Part shown: positions 1 through 11,887 of the stretch, piece by piece | How the letters are laid out: each line of letters opens with the position of its first letter | Numbering within the stretch: the first letter of the stretch is position 1 | DNA from: Microcebus murinus | Taxonomy: Eukaryota; Chordata; Mammalia; Primates; Cheirogaleidae | Assembly (NCBI RefSeq): GCF_040939455.1 | Contig: NC_134104.1 | Coordinates: 140,652,501 to 140,716,500 of the forward strand | Direction of reading: 5' to 3' | DNA length: 64,000 bases | The notes under the pieces: generated by a model | Told to the model about the DNA's origin: nothing | What the model saw: the letters and a program-made list of their open reading frames with translations, nothing else | Databases searched by the model: none | Position numbers and translations under genes: made by a program

Positions 1-66
1 GTCTATGCTATGTTGCCCAGGCTGGCGTTGAACTCCTGGCCTCAAGCAATCCTCTTGGCCTGGCCT
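1..66 (-). mobile_element. Alu fragment at window edge
   Basis: Antisense Alu sequence (TGTTGCCCAGGCTGG, CTCAAGCAATCCTC) cut by the window boundary. Confidence 0.7.
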
Positions 67-1025
67 CGATTTTTAAAACAGCTGCAGCTCTGTGGATAAT
101 CTTGTGCGAGCTCAGTGTGCTTTGTGTTGATAGTGTCTCAACTCACACTCACACCTCAGGTCTTTTTGCCTCCCTGCCACATACCAGGGGAACCTGGCCC
201 AGCCCAGGAGCCCAGGAGTGCTGGGAAGTCCATGCCCCTGGGGGCAACCCTCAACCAATGGGGGACAGACAGGGTGGATAACTGCACTCTCTTGTCTTTT
301 AGGCAGACAATTCTGTGCACTTTTCAGGAGGTCTTGGCAGAATCACGTCTCTGTTGCCCAGAGTGATAACCATGATACACGTTCTTATGTAGGTTGTTCC
401 CTGTGTCCCTTGGCCCTGTGCTCTTGGATCACTTCTCAAACCATCTGCACCCAGTGTTCTGCTTCCAGAGGGACGCAAATTAAGATAACTGGTACCAGGA
501 GTGGCCTCAACAGCAGATCCTCAGGATATGATTCTGTACCCGGATTTCTCATATATGTCAAACAGCAAGAAGAACCCTATAGCTGGTTGCTAAGTGGGGT
601 GGCCTACCTCAATCACAAATGCTGAGGCCCTCAGTTGTGCTGGACTGGGAGGAGGTCAGGTGGAAGAGGAGTTGGCATCTGCACCAGCTCTAGCCCTGGA
701 ACGGGGCAGAGGTGGGGGGTTACTGGTAACTGTAAGCACTGTGAGGTTGGCTGGCTTCTGTTAAGGGATTAGGAAGCTTTGAAGAAAGAGATCAACACAC
801 CCCCGGTCAGCTATGCACTCAGGGCATTCTGTGAATGCCAAAGCCTTCTGTGGCAATGTTTAAAGAGACTCACATTCCCTGCCAGAAAAGCAGAGCCCAG
901 GACTTAAGCATGGGGTCCCTGGGAGTGGATCTTAAGAGGGCAGGATATAAGGCTGAGTAAGGGGACATTTGTGGCATGGTGCACTCTCCCGTGACGCGTG
1001 CATTACCTTGGTAAAAGCATCTGAA
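67..1025. other. GLB1 intron 1 sequence, no gene seen
   Basis: Unique-looking intronic sequence. Two overlapping open frames of 83 and 135 codons (115-366, 218-625) show no recognisable domain and differ in frame, so they are probably chance. Confidence 0.5.
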
Positions 1026-1304
1026 GCCATGGCATCAGCCTAGCTCACAGCAACCTCAAACTCCTGGGCTCAAGTGATCCTCCTGCCTCAGCCTCCTGAG
1101 TAGCTGGGACTACAGGCATGCGCCACTATGCCCAGCTAATATTTTCTATATATACTAGTTGGCCAATTAATTTCTTTCTATTTAAAGTAGAGCTGCGGGT
1201 TTCACTCTTGCTCAGGCTGGTTTCGAACTCCTGACCTGGAGCAATCCACCCGCCTCAGCCTCCCAGAGTGCTAGGATTACAGGCGTGAGCCACTGCGCCC
1301 GGCC
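1026..1304 (-). mobile_element. Alu, lacks its poly(A) end
   Basis: Antisense dimeric Alu with the TTGGCCAATTAATTTC middle segment; it starts within the right arm, without the T run. Confidence 0.85.
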
Positions 1305-1696
1305 TAGGATGATGAGATTTTGGCATAACCAAGGTGGGACCACTTCACTGTCAGGAGCAAGTGGCCGCCATTACCACAACGACCAGCAAGGACAGAGTGG
1401 CAACCAGGGTGTGCTGACCAGTAGTGACCTTAGGCAGTGGCTCATAAACCTCAGCATTCCTACAGGGGGGTACGGCTGGGCAGTCAGCAGGGGTGCTGCT
1501 CAATGGGTCTAACATGAAAATAATCAAGAATTCATGAGCAGAAGGCTGATGTCAGCCACTGCAATGGAAAACTGCAGTTCATCCAGCTCCCAGCTTTGAG
1601 CCAGTTCTCTGACTTACAGCCATGCAGTCACACATTGAAGGGAGGTTGGATGGTTCCCCCCAAGAAGGACCCTGCATTGCTGCCCCAAGTATACAC

Positions 1697-1758
1697 AAGA
1701 AATATTCCCCATCAACGTGTATCAGGATGGCCGAGCGGTCTAAGAAATATTCCCCATC
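1697..1758 (+). pseudogene. tRNA-Leu(CAG) 5'-fragment retro-insertion with target-site duplication
   Basis: A 28-base insert (1714-1741) lies between two identical 17-base copies of AAGAAATATTCCCCATC (1697-1713 and 1742-1758). The insert ends in TCAGGATGGCCGAGCGGTCT, which is the acceptor-stem and D-arm start of tRNA-Leu(CAG), and the adjoining AAG continues the match. Seven further bases (AACGTGT) precede it and may be pre-tRNA leader. There is no poly(A) tail. It is too short to be a tRNA gene. Confidence 0.8.
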
Positions 1759-1824
1759 CTTCCCCAAAGGGATTTATTAGGGTACCCCCCAAACCTTCTT
1801 AGGACTGCTGGCTACAGTCTAAAC

Positions 1825-2015
1825 CAGGGGTCCTCAAATTTTTTAAACAGGGGGCCAGTTCACTGTCCCTCAGACTGTTGGAGAGTGCGCACCGTGGGCC
1901 CAGGACAAGTCGCTGCAAAGCAGGACAGGCAGCGGTGACAAAAACACCAGGCGGGCAGGATAAATATCCCAGACGGCCGGCTTGTGGCCCGCGGACCATA
2001 GTTTGAGGACGCCTG
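1825..2015. mobile_element. hAT-type nonautonomous DNA transposon
   Basis: 191 bp bounded by inverted ends CAGGGGTCCTCAAA and TTTGAGGACGCCTG, with second-tier inverted GGGGGCC/GGCCCGCGG sequence. Flanking octamers GTCTAAAC and GTCAAACG match only partly, so the duplication has decayed or the ends are off by a base. Confidence 0.6.
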
Positions 2016-2026
2016 GTCAAACGGAC

Positions 2027-3002
2027 GGTGATACTGGGGTACTGGGGTGCATGCCATCCCTCTTAGGGAGGCGGCGACAGAAGGTGCCTTGACCCCAGTG
2101 GGCCCAGCGAGCGGGAGGACCCGCCGTGCCGTGGTTTCCCTGGTCTGGCGGGCAAGTTGGGATGCCTTCACTTAACAGCCGGCAGAACCCTCGAACCCTC
2201 GCCAGGAGGAAAAGCCATTACGGATCAAGTGGAAATTCTGGAGCTGCCCACGCCCACCCGAGACAAATCTGAAGCAAGACCACAACCTTCCTGGAACTGT
2301 AAATTAATAGCTATCAGTGCCCCCTCCACAAAGACTTGAAGGTCGTTTCTCTCACACTCCCACTCACGTCGCCTGGGAGCCCGTGCAAAAACCAGATGGC
2401 GGGCTGCTTGATTAACCACGTGGTGGCGCCCATGGCAGCTGTTTTGCAGGTGTGGGATGATCGCTGGGGCAGAGCAATGCAGCCTCTAGCACTTGGCTTG
2501 CAGCTGATGTTCTGGTCCTTTCTATCGATAAAGTGATCAAAGGCAATTTGTTTGAGCAGGCAGGGCAGCGGGCACACTCTGCCTCTGGCCTGGGCTACGT
2601 CCACTGCCCTGATATACAGTGCATGAATGACCCTGACTGCCAGGAGATTCATGGACTGTCATGCTGGTCTGATATATGAGTGACACCATGTTATTTGGAC
2701 ATGGGGTGGGGAGAGGGGAGGGGAGGGAATGAGTCTCTGAAACTGACATCGAGAAAAGCAGCCCAGAGAAGATCAGTATGGACAGTGGCGGCAGCAGCAG
2801 CCTCACCTTCAGGGACAGCCCATGATTGTGGACTGACGTGGGCGAAGGAAACGAGGACAGTCTGCTTCACGGATCCAAAGTGGCCCTTCTCAACATTTTA
2901 AGGACCTGAGAAGATCCAGCCTAAACAGCCAGCATCTTTTAATGTTCCTCTGAGCTATGGCACCATTGACAAAATAAGGACATCAAGAAATACTGGGAGG
3001 GA
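2027..3002. other. GLB1 intron 1 sequence, no gene seen
   Basis: No domain, repeat family or splice structure recognised. Includes a G/A-rich stretch near 2703-2730. Open frames on both strands are short and unsupported. Confidence 0.4.
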
Positions 3003-3152
3003 GGCCGGGCGCGGTGGCTCACGCCTGTAATCCTAGCACTTTGGGAGGCCGAGGAGGGAGGATCGCTCAAGGTCAGGAGTTCAAGACCAGCCTGAACAAG
3101 AGTGAGACCTTGTCTCTTTAAAATAAAATTAAAAAAAAAAATTAAAAAGAAA
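3003..3152 (+). mobile_element. Alu left-arm monomer (FLAM-like)
   Basis: Only a left arm followed by an A-rich tail, flanked by perfect AAGAAATACTGGGAG duplications (2985-2999, 3153-3167), so it inserted as a monomer. Confidence 0.88.
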
Positions 3153-3167
3153 AAGAAATACTGGGAG

Positions 3168-4490
3168 AGAAGAGAAAAGGGGGGAATGAGGAGGGAGAGG
3201 AGGCTGCCTTAGTTTATTCCCCCAAAACACAAATAACACATTTACCTCATGTAAAAGTTCCACCCCTTCTAAATGAATTGGCGCAGGAACAGAATACTGA
3301 AAAGACATACTTTTATTTCACACTTGCAGGGGCATGGTAGCATCAGGATTTACAATGCATGAGGTCACAGAAAACGGACAAAATAAAAAGCAATTCCAAG
3401 CAAAGCAAAAGGCACACTTTCTCGAGGCCACCCACGTACTTACACGGTGCATATAATACTGGACGAAATACAAAACCAGTGCAAACAAAACACCCTGGGA
3501 CCTAATACACATCAGGAACCTAATACTGACCAATATAATTTTTTAAAGTTACTCAGTTTAGATTATTGCAGTGGTAAATAAGCAACTCTTAAAAAAAAAA
3601 AAAAGTTAAACATAACACGATATTTACATCAGCAGGAAATATGAACATCTCCCAAGATTCCTAATCCTCAGGACTAAAAATAATTATATTTGCATTACTT
3701 GTGCACATTCTTTGACTAGAACAAAGAGATAAAAGGAGCTCAGCGATATCACCGGTTATGGGTCATGCTGAGTCCGTGGAGACAAATCTTCAGGTCCCTC
3801 AGTGCAACTCTGGTAAGCAGCTACTCAATGGATCTCCGATGCAAGCACCCTACACACCCTGCCAACTCACTCCAGAGACCCCCCCCACCCCGGGGTGGCA
3901 GAGACCCAATCCTCTCAGCCTGCAAGCGCCCGAGAGCTGAGGGGAGAGGGACCAAGGCAAGGAGACGAGAGAGAGGCGAGGGGCTGCAAGGGTCTTTGCA
4001 CAAGAGAGAAAGAGACGAAATATTGACTATAAAACAAACTTAGATTATGTCAGAGCTAAGAGCCTTTTCAAACACCACGTCATGGAAGCAGCATGACATC
4101 AGGCTGGCTGGAGAAGCAAAACAAGCGCAGGTAATGGAGATAATCTCAGCGTGGATACGAGGAATCTGTGGCTCATCTGCTCTAGCTTACGCACTCTATT
4201 TTTTTTTATTAATTTTATGTATTTATTTATGCTTGCCTTGCACCAAAAAGATGAAGGGGACAGACGACAATGGAAAGACAGGGAAATGGCAGAATGGAGG
4301 GGAAGTGAGAGCAGCTCAGTCCGGTTCCCAGTCCCCACCGACTCAGGGACACGTACAGATTGGATTCCGGCCCCCTCATCTCGGATGAGAGGAAAGTGCA
4401 TAGCTTACAAAAATCAAATTAAAAAAATATATAACAAAACTTTCCACACAGAAAGGATTATTTCAAATTAATTTGAAATACCACTCTGAC
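3168..4490. other. Unassigned AT-rich intron sequence resembling a 3' UTR
   Basis: No frame of note. Read on the minus strand it resembles mRNA 3' UTR and ends with AATAAA near 3213-3219 next to the FLAM insertion. The source gene is not recognised. A perfect 22-bp palindrome lies at 4459-4480. Confidence 0.3.
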
Positions 4491-4820
4491 TGTGTTTAGC
4501 TTAAAATGCATTCAGGCAAACAAAAAAAAAAAAAAAACAGAAAAGCAAACTGCATCCAGTGGATTTCATCTTAGTACTAATATTGTTATTGCTATTTTGA
4601 TTCTGTTATATATTAATATATGTAGCAGGATAAAGTAAATAATTACATTAGATTATTAGGAACCAAAAATTTCAGTGTAAAAAGAGAAAAAAATATAAAA
4701 TCAAAGAAAGTTAAGTAAAAACCTTGTCATCAGGGGGGTATATGGGGAAGCTCTGTACCTTCCAATTTTGCTATCAACTGAAAACTTCCCTAAAAAATAA
4801 AGTCTTAAAAAAATAAAACC
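4491..4820 (+). mobile_element. Ancient LINE-like 3' end
   Basis: The stretch ending CTGAAAACTTCCCTAAAAAA and AATAAAGTCTTAAAAAAATA resembles the 3' terminus of old mammalian L1-type repeats. The 5' limit is vague. Confidence 0.4.
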
Positions 4821-5640
4821 TGTAATCTTCCACGTGAATTGGAAATATTAGTATATATTTAGGATTTTTTTTCTCTTTCTGGAAAAGTATTTTATTTCCT
4901 AGTAATATCTACTGAAACAGCTTGAAATGATGCCAGCCATGAGCAATCTAACCTGGGTGCTAATACAGCACCTAAATTGTAGTCTGCAAACATTTCCCAT
5001 TAAAGAAATCAGAGCTGCTTCTTCAAGAAATTGGTTTATCCAAGTCTGTGGCAGAATATGTACAAAATAAGCCTAAAACTATCTTAAAAAGAAAAACTAT
5101 TAGAGTCTCATCAAAATGACAGAAGCCTATTTTGAAGGGGCTCCAACTGGCCAAAGATGGGATATTTTGAGTATCAAAGGATTTATCACTTTGATGAATT
5201 AAAAAAAAATCGTATATATAAAAATATCCAAATTCATAATGCTACTCCCACTTACCCAAGAGAAGAGCTTATTGATCACCCTTGGAGGTTGCTATAGTAC
5301 CAGCTCATTATTCTAGAAATTAATGAATAAAGTGAAAAAAATCTAGCATCTATCTTGCCTTTGCTAAAGATTTTTTCAGAGTAACAAAACAATTAAAGAG
5401 AATTCTTTGTAGAAGAACCACAGCTAGTAAATGCAGAAGAAATGATGGTATTGTTTTTTAAAAATCACCATTTTGCAGTCCAGTGAAATAATGACATTAG
5501 TCAACAATCACCGAGAAAGTTAAGCAGTACCAAAATCCAAAATGTAGGAAATTCTAAGACATACAACCCAGATAACTTGAGTAAATAAATGACATAAAAT
5601 AAGAGAGAGAGAGATGTTATAGACTTAAAGACACTTAAGA
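4821..5640. other. GLB1 intron 1 sequence, no gene seen
   Basis: AT-rich, without recognised repeats, conserved frames or RNA genes. Confidence 0.4.
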
Positions 5641-5644
5641 AATC

Positions 5645-5945
5645 GGCTGAGTGCAGGGGCCCACACTTGGGAGCACTTTGGGAGGCTGAGGTGTGGGAGG
5701 ATTGCTTGAGGTCAGGAGTTCGATACCAGCATGAGCAACATAGTGACACCTCGTCTCTACAAAAAATAGGAAAATTAGCTGGGTGTGGTGGTGCACACCT
5801 GTAGTCCCGGCTACTCAGGAGGCTGAGGCAGGAGGATCACTTGAGCCCGGGAGTTTGAAGTTGCAATGAGCAAGGCTGATGCCACTGCACTCTAGTGTGG
5901 GCAACAGAGTGAGACCCTGTCTCAAAAAAGAAAAAAAAAGAAACA
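5645..5945 (+). mobile_element. Alu, old and diverged
   Basis: Full dimer with short middle A-region (ACAAAAAATAGGAAAATTAG), lacking the lemur TTAATTGGCCAAC expansion, so probably an older AluJ-like copy. Confidence 0.85.
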
Positions 5946-8752
5946 TACCACACATAATATATGGACCCATTTTTAGATACTGATTCAAACAAAAGAATTA
6001 TAAAAAGATATAATTCTATAAAAAGAACAAACCAAACCCAAAACTAGCAAAATGAAGGATGAGAGCAGAGATAAACAATATAGAGAAGAGAATAACTGTG
6101 GGGAAAAATAAAACAATTAATTAGTTTTTTGAAAAGATTAACAAAATTGACAAACCTGTAGCTAGATTAAGAAAAAAAGAGAGAAGATGCAAGTAACTAA
6201 AATCAGAAATGAAAAAGCGACATTATAACTGGTGCCAGAGGAATAAAAAGGATTATAAGAGAATACTATGAACAACTGTGTACCCACAAATTGGATAAAC
6301 TAAAAGATATAGGTAAATTTCTAGAAACAAATGACCTACCAAGACTGAATCATGATGAAACAGAAAATCTGAACAAACTGAATAACTAGTAAGGAGATAC
6401 CAAACTTTCAAAGAAGAATTAACACCAATTCTCCTGAAACTCTTCCAAAAATTGAAAAGAAGGGAACATTTCCAAGTTCATTCTATGAGGCCAATATTAT
6501 CATAATACCAAAGCCAGACAAAGACACTAAAAGAAAATTACAGACCAATATCCCTGATAAATATTGATGCAAAATCCTCAAGAAAATACTAGCAAACTGA
6601 ATTCAACAACACATTAAAAGGATTATACACGATGACTAAGTGGGACTTACTCCTGGAATACAAGAATGGTTTAACATATGAAAATCAAGGCCGGGCGCTG
6701 TGGCTCACGCCTGTAATCCTAGCTCTTGGGAGGCCGAGGCGGGCGGATTGCTCAAGGTCAGGAGTTCAAAACCAGCCTGAGCAAGAGCGAGACCCCGTCT
6801 CTACTATAAATAGAAAGAAATTAATTGGCCAACTAATATATATATAAAAAATTAGCCGGGCATGGTGGCGCATGCCTGTAGTCCTAGCTACCCGGGAGGC
6901 TGAGGCAGAAGGATCACTCGAGCCCAGGAGTTTGAGGTTGCTGTGAGCTAGGCTGATGCCACGGCACTCACTCTAGCCTGGGCAACAAAGTGAGACTCTG
7001 TCTCAAAAAAAAAAAAAAAAAAGAAAAGAAAATCAATCCATGTAATATACCACATTAACACAATCAAAGGCAACACCACCTGATCATCTCAACTGAGGCA
7101 GAAAAAGCATTTGACAAGATACAACACCCTTTCATGATTAAAAAATAAAATAAAAAACACTCAACAAACTCAGAATAGAAGAAAACTACGTCAACATAAT
7201 CAAGGCCATATATGAACATCATAGTCAATGGTGAAAGACTGAAAAGTTTTCTTTTAAGGTCAGGAACAAGGCAAGGATGTCCACTCTTGCCACGACCATT
7301 TAATGTAATTAGAAGTCCTAGTCAGAGTGACTAGGAAAGAAAGAAATAAAAGGCATTCAAATTGAAAAGGAAAAGGAAAATTATCAGTTTGCAGATGACA
7401 TGATCTTGTATGTAGAAAACCCTAAAGAGTCCACCAAAAAAACCTGTTAGAACTAATAAATGAATTCAGCAAAGTTGCAGGTTACAAAAGCAACACACAA
7501 AAAGCGGTTGCATTTCTAAACACTAACAATGAACAATTGTAAAAAAATTAAGAAAATAGTTCCATTTATAAAAACACCAAAAAGATTAAGATACTTAGTG
7601 ATAAACCTACCTAAGGAGGTAGAAGACTTATACACTGAAAACTACAGAACACTGCTATAAGAAATTAAAGACATAAACAAATGGAAAGACATCCTGTTTG
7701 AGTGGAGAAGACTTAATATTGTTAAGATGTGCATACTATCCAAAGTGATCTACAGATTCAACACAATTCCTATCAAAATTCCAATAGCATTTTTTGCAGA
7801 AATAGCAAATTCATCCTAAAATTCATATGAAATTTCAAAGGACCCTGAGTAACCAAAACAATCTTGAAAAAGAACAAACTTAGAAGACACGCTTCCTGAT
7901 TTCAGAACATATTGATAAGCTACAGTAATCAAAACAACATGGTAATGGCACAAGACAGACAAATAGATCAATAGAAGAGAACTGAAAGCCTGGAAATAAA
8001 CCTTTCTGTCAAGTGATTTTTGACAAAGGCATTATTTAAAAAAAAAAAAAATAGAATATAAGTTTTGGCAAGGATGTGGAGAAATTGGAACGCTTGTACA
8101 CTGTTGGATGAGATCATAAAATGATGCAACTGCTATGGAAAACAGTATGAGGGATCTGCAAAAAATTAAAAATAGAACTACCACATGATCCAGCAATCCC
8201 ACTTTAGGGTATATAACCAAAAAAATGGAAAGCAAGATCTGGAAGAGATAATTCACACACCCATGTATCACAGCAGTACTACTCACATAGTCAAGAGGTG
8301 GAAGCAACCCAAATGTCCACCATGGACGAACGGATAAACAACATGAGGTATATACGTATGAGGGAATACCATATTCCAGCCTTAAAAAGAAGGGAAATCC
8401 AGTCATGTGCTACAACATGGATGAACCCAAAGAACATTAAGTGAAATAATTCAGTCACAAAAAAGATAATACTGTATGATCCCACTTACATGATGCATCT
8501 AAAGTAGTCAAATTCATAGAAACAGAAAGTAGAATGATAGTAATCGAGGGCTGAGGGGAGTGGGAAAAGGGGAGTTGTTTAATGGGTAGAGTTTCAGATT
8601 TACAAGAAGGAAGAGTTCTGGAGATCTATCCCACAACAATGCGAATACATTTAACACTATCAAACTGTGTTACTGTGTTACAAACACTATCAAACACTTA
8701 AAAAGATAGTAAATTTAATGTTGTGCATTTTTACCACAATAAAAAAAAAAGG
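5946..8752 (+). mobile_element. Old L1, ORF2 remnant through 3' end, interrupted by an Alu
   Basis: Decayed LINE-1 ORF2: reverse-transcriptase-region matches (for example around 6530-6680, 'NIPDKY...KILKKILA...IQQHIKRIIHDD'), then the C-terminal part and a 3' end typical of L1M elements (GGATGTGGAGAAATTGGAAC near 8073, CACATGATCCAGCAATCCCAC near 8183) with a closing A run at 8741-8750. Many stops; no coding capacity. The sequence resumes at 7037 after an Alu at 6689-7027. Confidence 0.9.
6689..7027 (+). mobile_element. Alu inserted into L1
   Basis: Full-length lemur-type dimer; GAAAATCAA is duplicated on both sides, and the flanking L1 reads continuously without it. Confidence 0.95.
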
Positions 8753-8779
8753 CATAATTGAGACAATCAAGAAAAACTG

Positions 8780-9058
8780 CTGGGAGGCCGAGGCGGGCGG
8801 ATTGCTCGAGGTCAGGAGTTCGAAACCAGCCTGAGCAAGAGCGAGACCCCGTCTCTACTATAAATAGAAAGAAATTAATTGGCCAACTAATATATATAGA
8901 AAAAATTAGCCGGGCATGGTGGCGAATGCCTGTAGTCCCAGCTACTTGGGAGGCTGTGGCAGGAGGATCGCTTGAGCCCAGGAGTTTGAGGTTGCTGTGA
9001 GCTAGGCTGACGCCACGGCACTCACTCTAGCCTGGGCAACAAAGCGAGACTCTGTCTC

Positions 9059-9085
<27 letters not shown>
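8780..9085 (+). mobile_element. Alu, 5'-truncated by about 35 bases
   Basis: Starts at CTGGGAGGCCGAGG; flanked by AAGAAAAACTG (8769-8779 and in the tail at about 9086-9096), showing truncation occurred at insertion. Confidence 0.9.
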
Positions 9086-9089
<4 letters not shown>

Positions 9090-10799
9090 AAAACTGAACA
9101 CTAAGTCTTTACACAATCAAACAGTGAAAAGAACACTTATTAAGAGGCAGAAGATCTGGCTTCTAGCCTCAAATCTCCTAACTGGGTATTAGGTGATATT
9201 CAAGAATCACTGTTAATTTCATGGGAAAAAAAGGATTCATACTGAAGTAATCTTGGGGTAAAATAATGTTTTCTAAGGTTTGCCTTACTATACTCCAGCC
9301 AAAAAAGAGAAAAGAAAGAGTGTGGGGCAGGATGGTAGAGAAAGGAAGGCAGAATAGTCACAACTGTTGAAGCTGGGTGATGAGTATATGTCAGTACAAA
9401 AAGTTTAAAACACACCAAACAAAAGAGGGAAAAAAAGGGATGGATGGATGTTCGCAATGAATGGCAGCAGGGTTAATTTATTGAGATTTGGTAACAAGAG
9501 TATCCTACTATACATGCTATTGCTCATCTCTGAGGAGCACTGCATTTTAATTTGCCTTCTTTTGTAAAAAGAAGCTGCAATGAAATTGAAAGAATGATCA
9601 AGCTTCAAGTAAATGCTTCTCATGAAACAAAGAAGGTAAATGGATTAAGAGCATTGAACAGAGGATCTCAAGAGTGCCACAGAGAGCTGCTCATCAGGGC
9701 CATATCTTGACAGTAATGGAGAAATTTCTGCTGCAAAAACATCTGCCAAGTCAGAGAATACAAACCAGGTATGAGAGGGTGTTGATGCCATTTCTCAGAT
9801 ACATAGGATGGACCTGCTTCCTTTAGGCTAACAGAAGGCAACCAGTCAAGCAAGGACTTCTGAGTGGATGAAGGGTACATAAGACCACAAAATCATGGTA
9901 TTCAAAAAGAGACAACAATACAAGATAAAAAAAAAAAAAAAAGAAATAGGACTTGATGAAAGCTAATTTCATCAAGCCCAGGGCACTGATAAGATCTACA
10001 ATCAAGAAGTCAGTAAAATAACATATAACAGGTGAGTTAAAAGCTACTAGCGGTACCCAAGAGTGGAAGTGAAATGGCACCATCTAGCCTACTCTGGTGA
10101 AATCCAAAACAAAAGACAAGTGAAGGGCAGTAGGAGTGATCTAAAAAATGGAGTCAGGGCATAAGAAAGCAAGAGAGCTTGGGAGAGTGGCCTTTCTGGG
10201 GCTAGGAGGAGTGCGAGCCTGGAGAGGGGCCGTGGAGAAGGGAGTTGGGGAACTGGGCACTGGGCCGCCGGCCTGGGCTGGGCACTTCTCCTCTTCTGAA
10301 ATCCCACCATGTATTTTAAAGAAGAGCTCTCCAGGGTCCCTTCCCCCAGTCTGAAATTCTGTTTCTTTCCAAACTTGCTTCTGGGTGTAAGGATGACTGA
10401 AATATAATTGGGGGGGGGGGGAATAAAAGGAAGTCACTAAAATCTCAACTCAAAGATACTTTTTTAACTTGACTGGATGGCCTGCCATCAATATCTTGGC
10501 TGCTGCCTGGGAACAAGAAGAGGGGTCTCCAGGATCCCCCAGATCCCTGCTATATACCAGGAAGACAAAGAGAAAGTGAATAAACTCTGCCAGGCAGAAC
10601 ATGCAGAAGGAGACATCAACACGGGCAGAGGAAAGCAAAGCTCTGGCCACTGCTGCTTTGACAGGTCTCCAGCCCCTGCAGCAAGTAGCACGCTGCCCAC
10701 CCACACACCCCAGGATTGGCTGCTCCATGGACTCTCTGGGCACCTGCACCCAACATAGTTCATAAGCAAGCCCCATGTGATGTTGAAAAATTAACATGA

Positions 10800-10985
10800 C
10801 ATTGAGCATTTACTGTGTGCATCGTGCCACAGGGAACTCATGCACCAAGACTTAACACCCACCCAACAAAACAATCTTGAGATAGATACGATAATTATCC
10901 CCATTTTAGGGTTGATGGAAACCAAGGGTCAGTGAGAGCAAGTCACTTGCCCAGTGCTGCCCAACTAGTGAGTGGCAGGCAGGTG
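10800..10985 (-). mobile_element. MIR SINE
   Basis: Antisense MIR core: GCATTTACTGTGTGC, ATAATTATCCCCATTTTAG, AGTCACTTGCCCAGTG, CTAGTGAGTGGCAG. Confidence 0.75.
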
Positions 10986-11817
10986 AGCCTGTCCTGTCAG
11001 AGCAAGTTTCTTCAGTCCCTCTCCATCCCAAGTGTAAATCATCTAGCAAGAAAGCAGTGTTGAGCCCAGTAATGTCTTTTCTAGCAGGAGTGCTTATTGC
11101 CACCCCAGGGTCAAAGGGTCTCTTGCCACTCACACATGGATTGGGCCAACAGGGTAAGGGTCACTCCAAACATGTTAACAACCCCTGCCAGTTTGTCTAT
11201 GGGTCTAGAGCCCAGTGGAGATGGCACTGCCATTCCCTGGCCAGAGACCAAGGGCAGCTCTTACAGGGTCAGGCAGGTGGGTTGGAAGCCACCCAACAGG
11301 AAGGACAGTCTCCACGTTCCACAGCCAGGGCCCAGGGAGGGGAGCCCCTGAGGCCCTTCCAGAGGCATGGAGTCCTACCACTCCCCACGCAAGCCTCAAC
11401 TCCCCCACTGGCAGAGAGCAGACCTAACTTCTCACAAAAAAAAAAATCAAACCCAAACCTGGGGTCGGGGTAGGGGGCTCCAGTTTCCTGCCTCGTCTTC
11501 AAATGCAACAGACATCCCACACTGAAACTAGCTGACTCCCAGGCCCCGGTCCATGCAGTTACAGGGTAAACTGAAATCAGCCTTGGGCAAATTCTTTGAA
11601 AGAACATCAGGACCTAGGCCCTTGCTGGTTCTCTTCGGTTAACTGCGTTCGAATCCTGCACTCACCTGTAACAGATACAGGTGGCAAGAACATTTTTACC
11701 GGGAGGTGGAAGACCTGGCTTCTAGCCCCAAATCTCCTACACACCCAGTTGTATTGCCTCTTTGCCTTAGTTTCCTCACCTCTGAACAGGGAAAAGCAGC
11801 CTGAACCTAAGCACTTC

Positions 11818-11887
11818 ACCCAAGGGTTGTATAAAATGAGACCAGAGAGATAACCCAAGGGTTGTACAAAATGAGACCAGAGAGATA
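11818..11887. repeat. 35-bp tandem duplication
   Basis: Two adjacent 35-base copies beginning ACCCAAGGGTTGTA, differing by one T/C change (GTATAAAA versus GTACAAAA). Confidence 0.9.

Noticed and set aside
1721..1744. tRNA-Leu gene
   Set aside because: Only about the first 23 bases of a tRNA are present; no anticodon or T arm follows.
8032..8485. 124-codon minus-strand frame
   Set aside because: It lies on the reverse of an old L1 3' end; hydrophobic content comes from A-rich L1 sequence read backwards.
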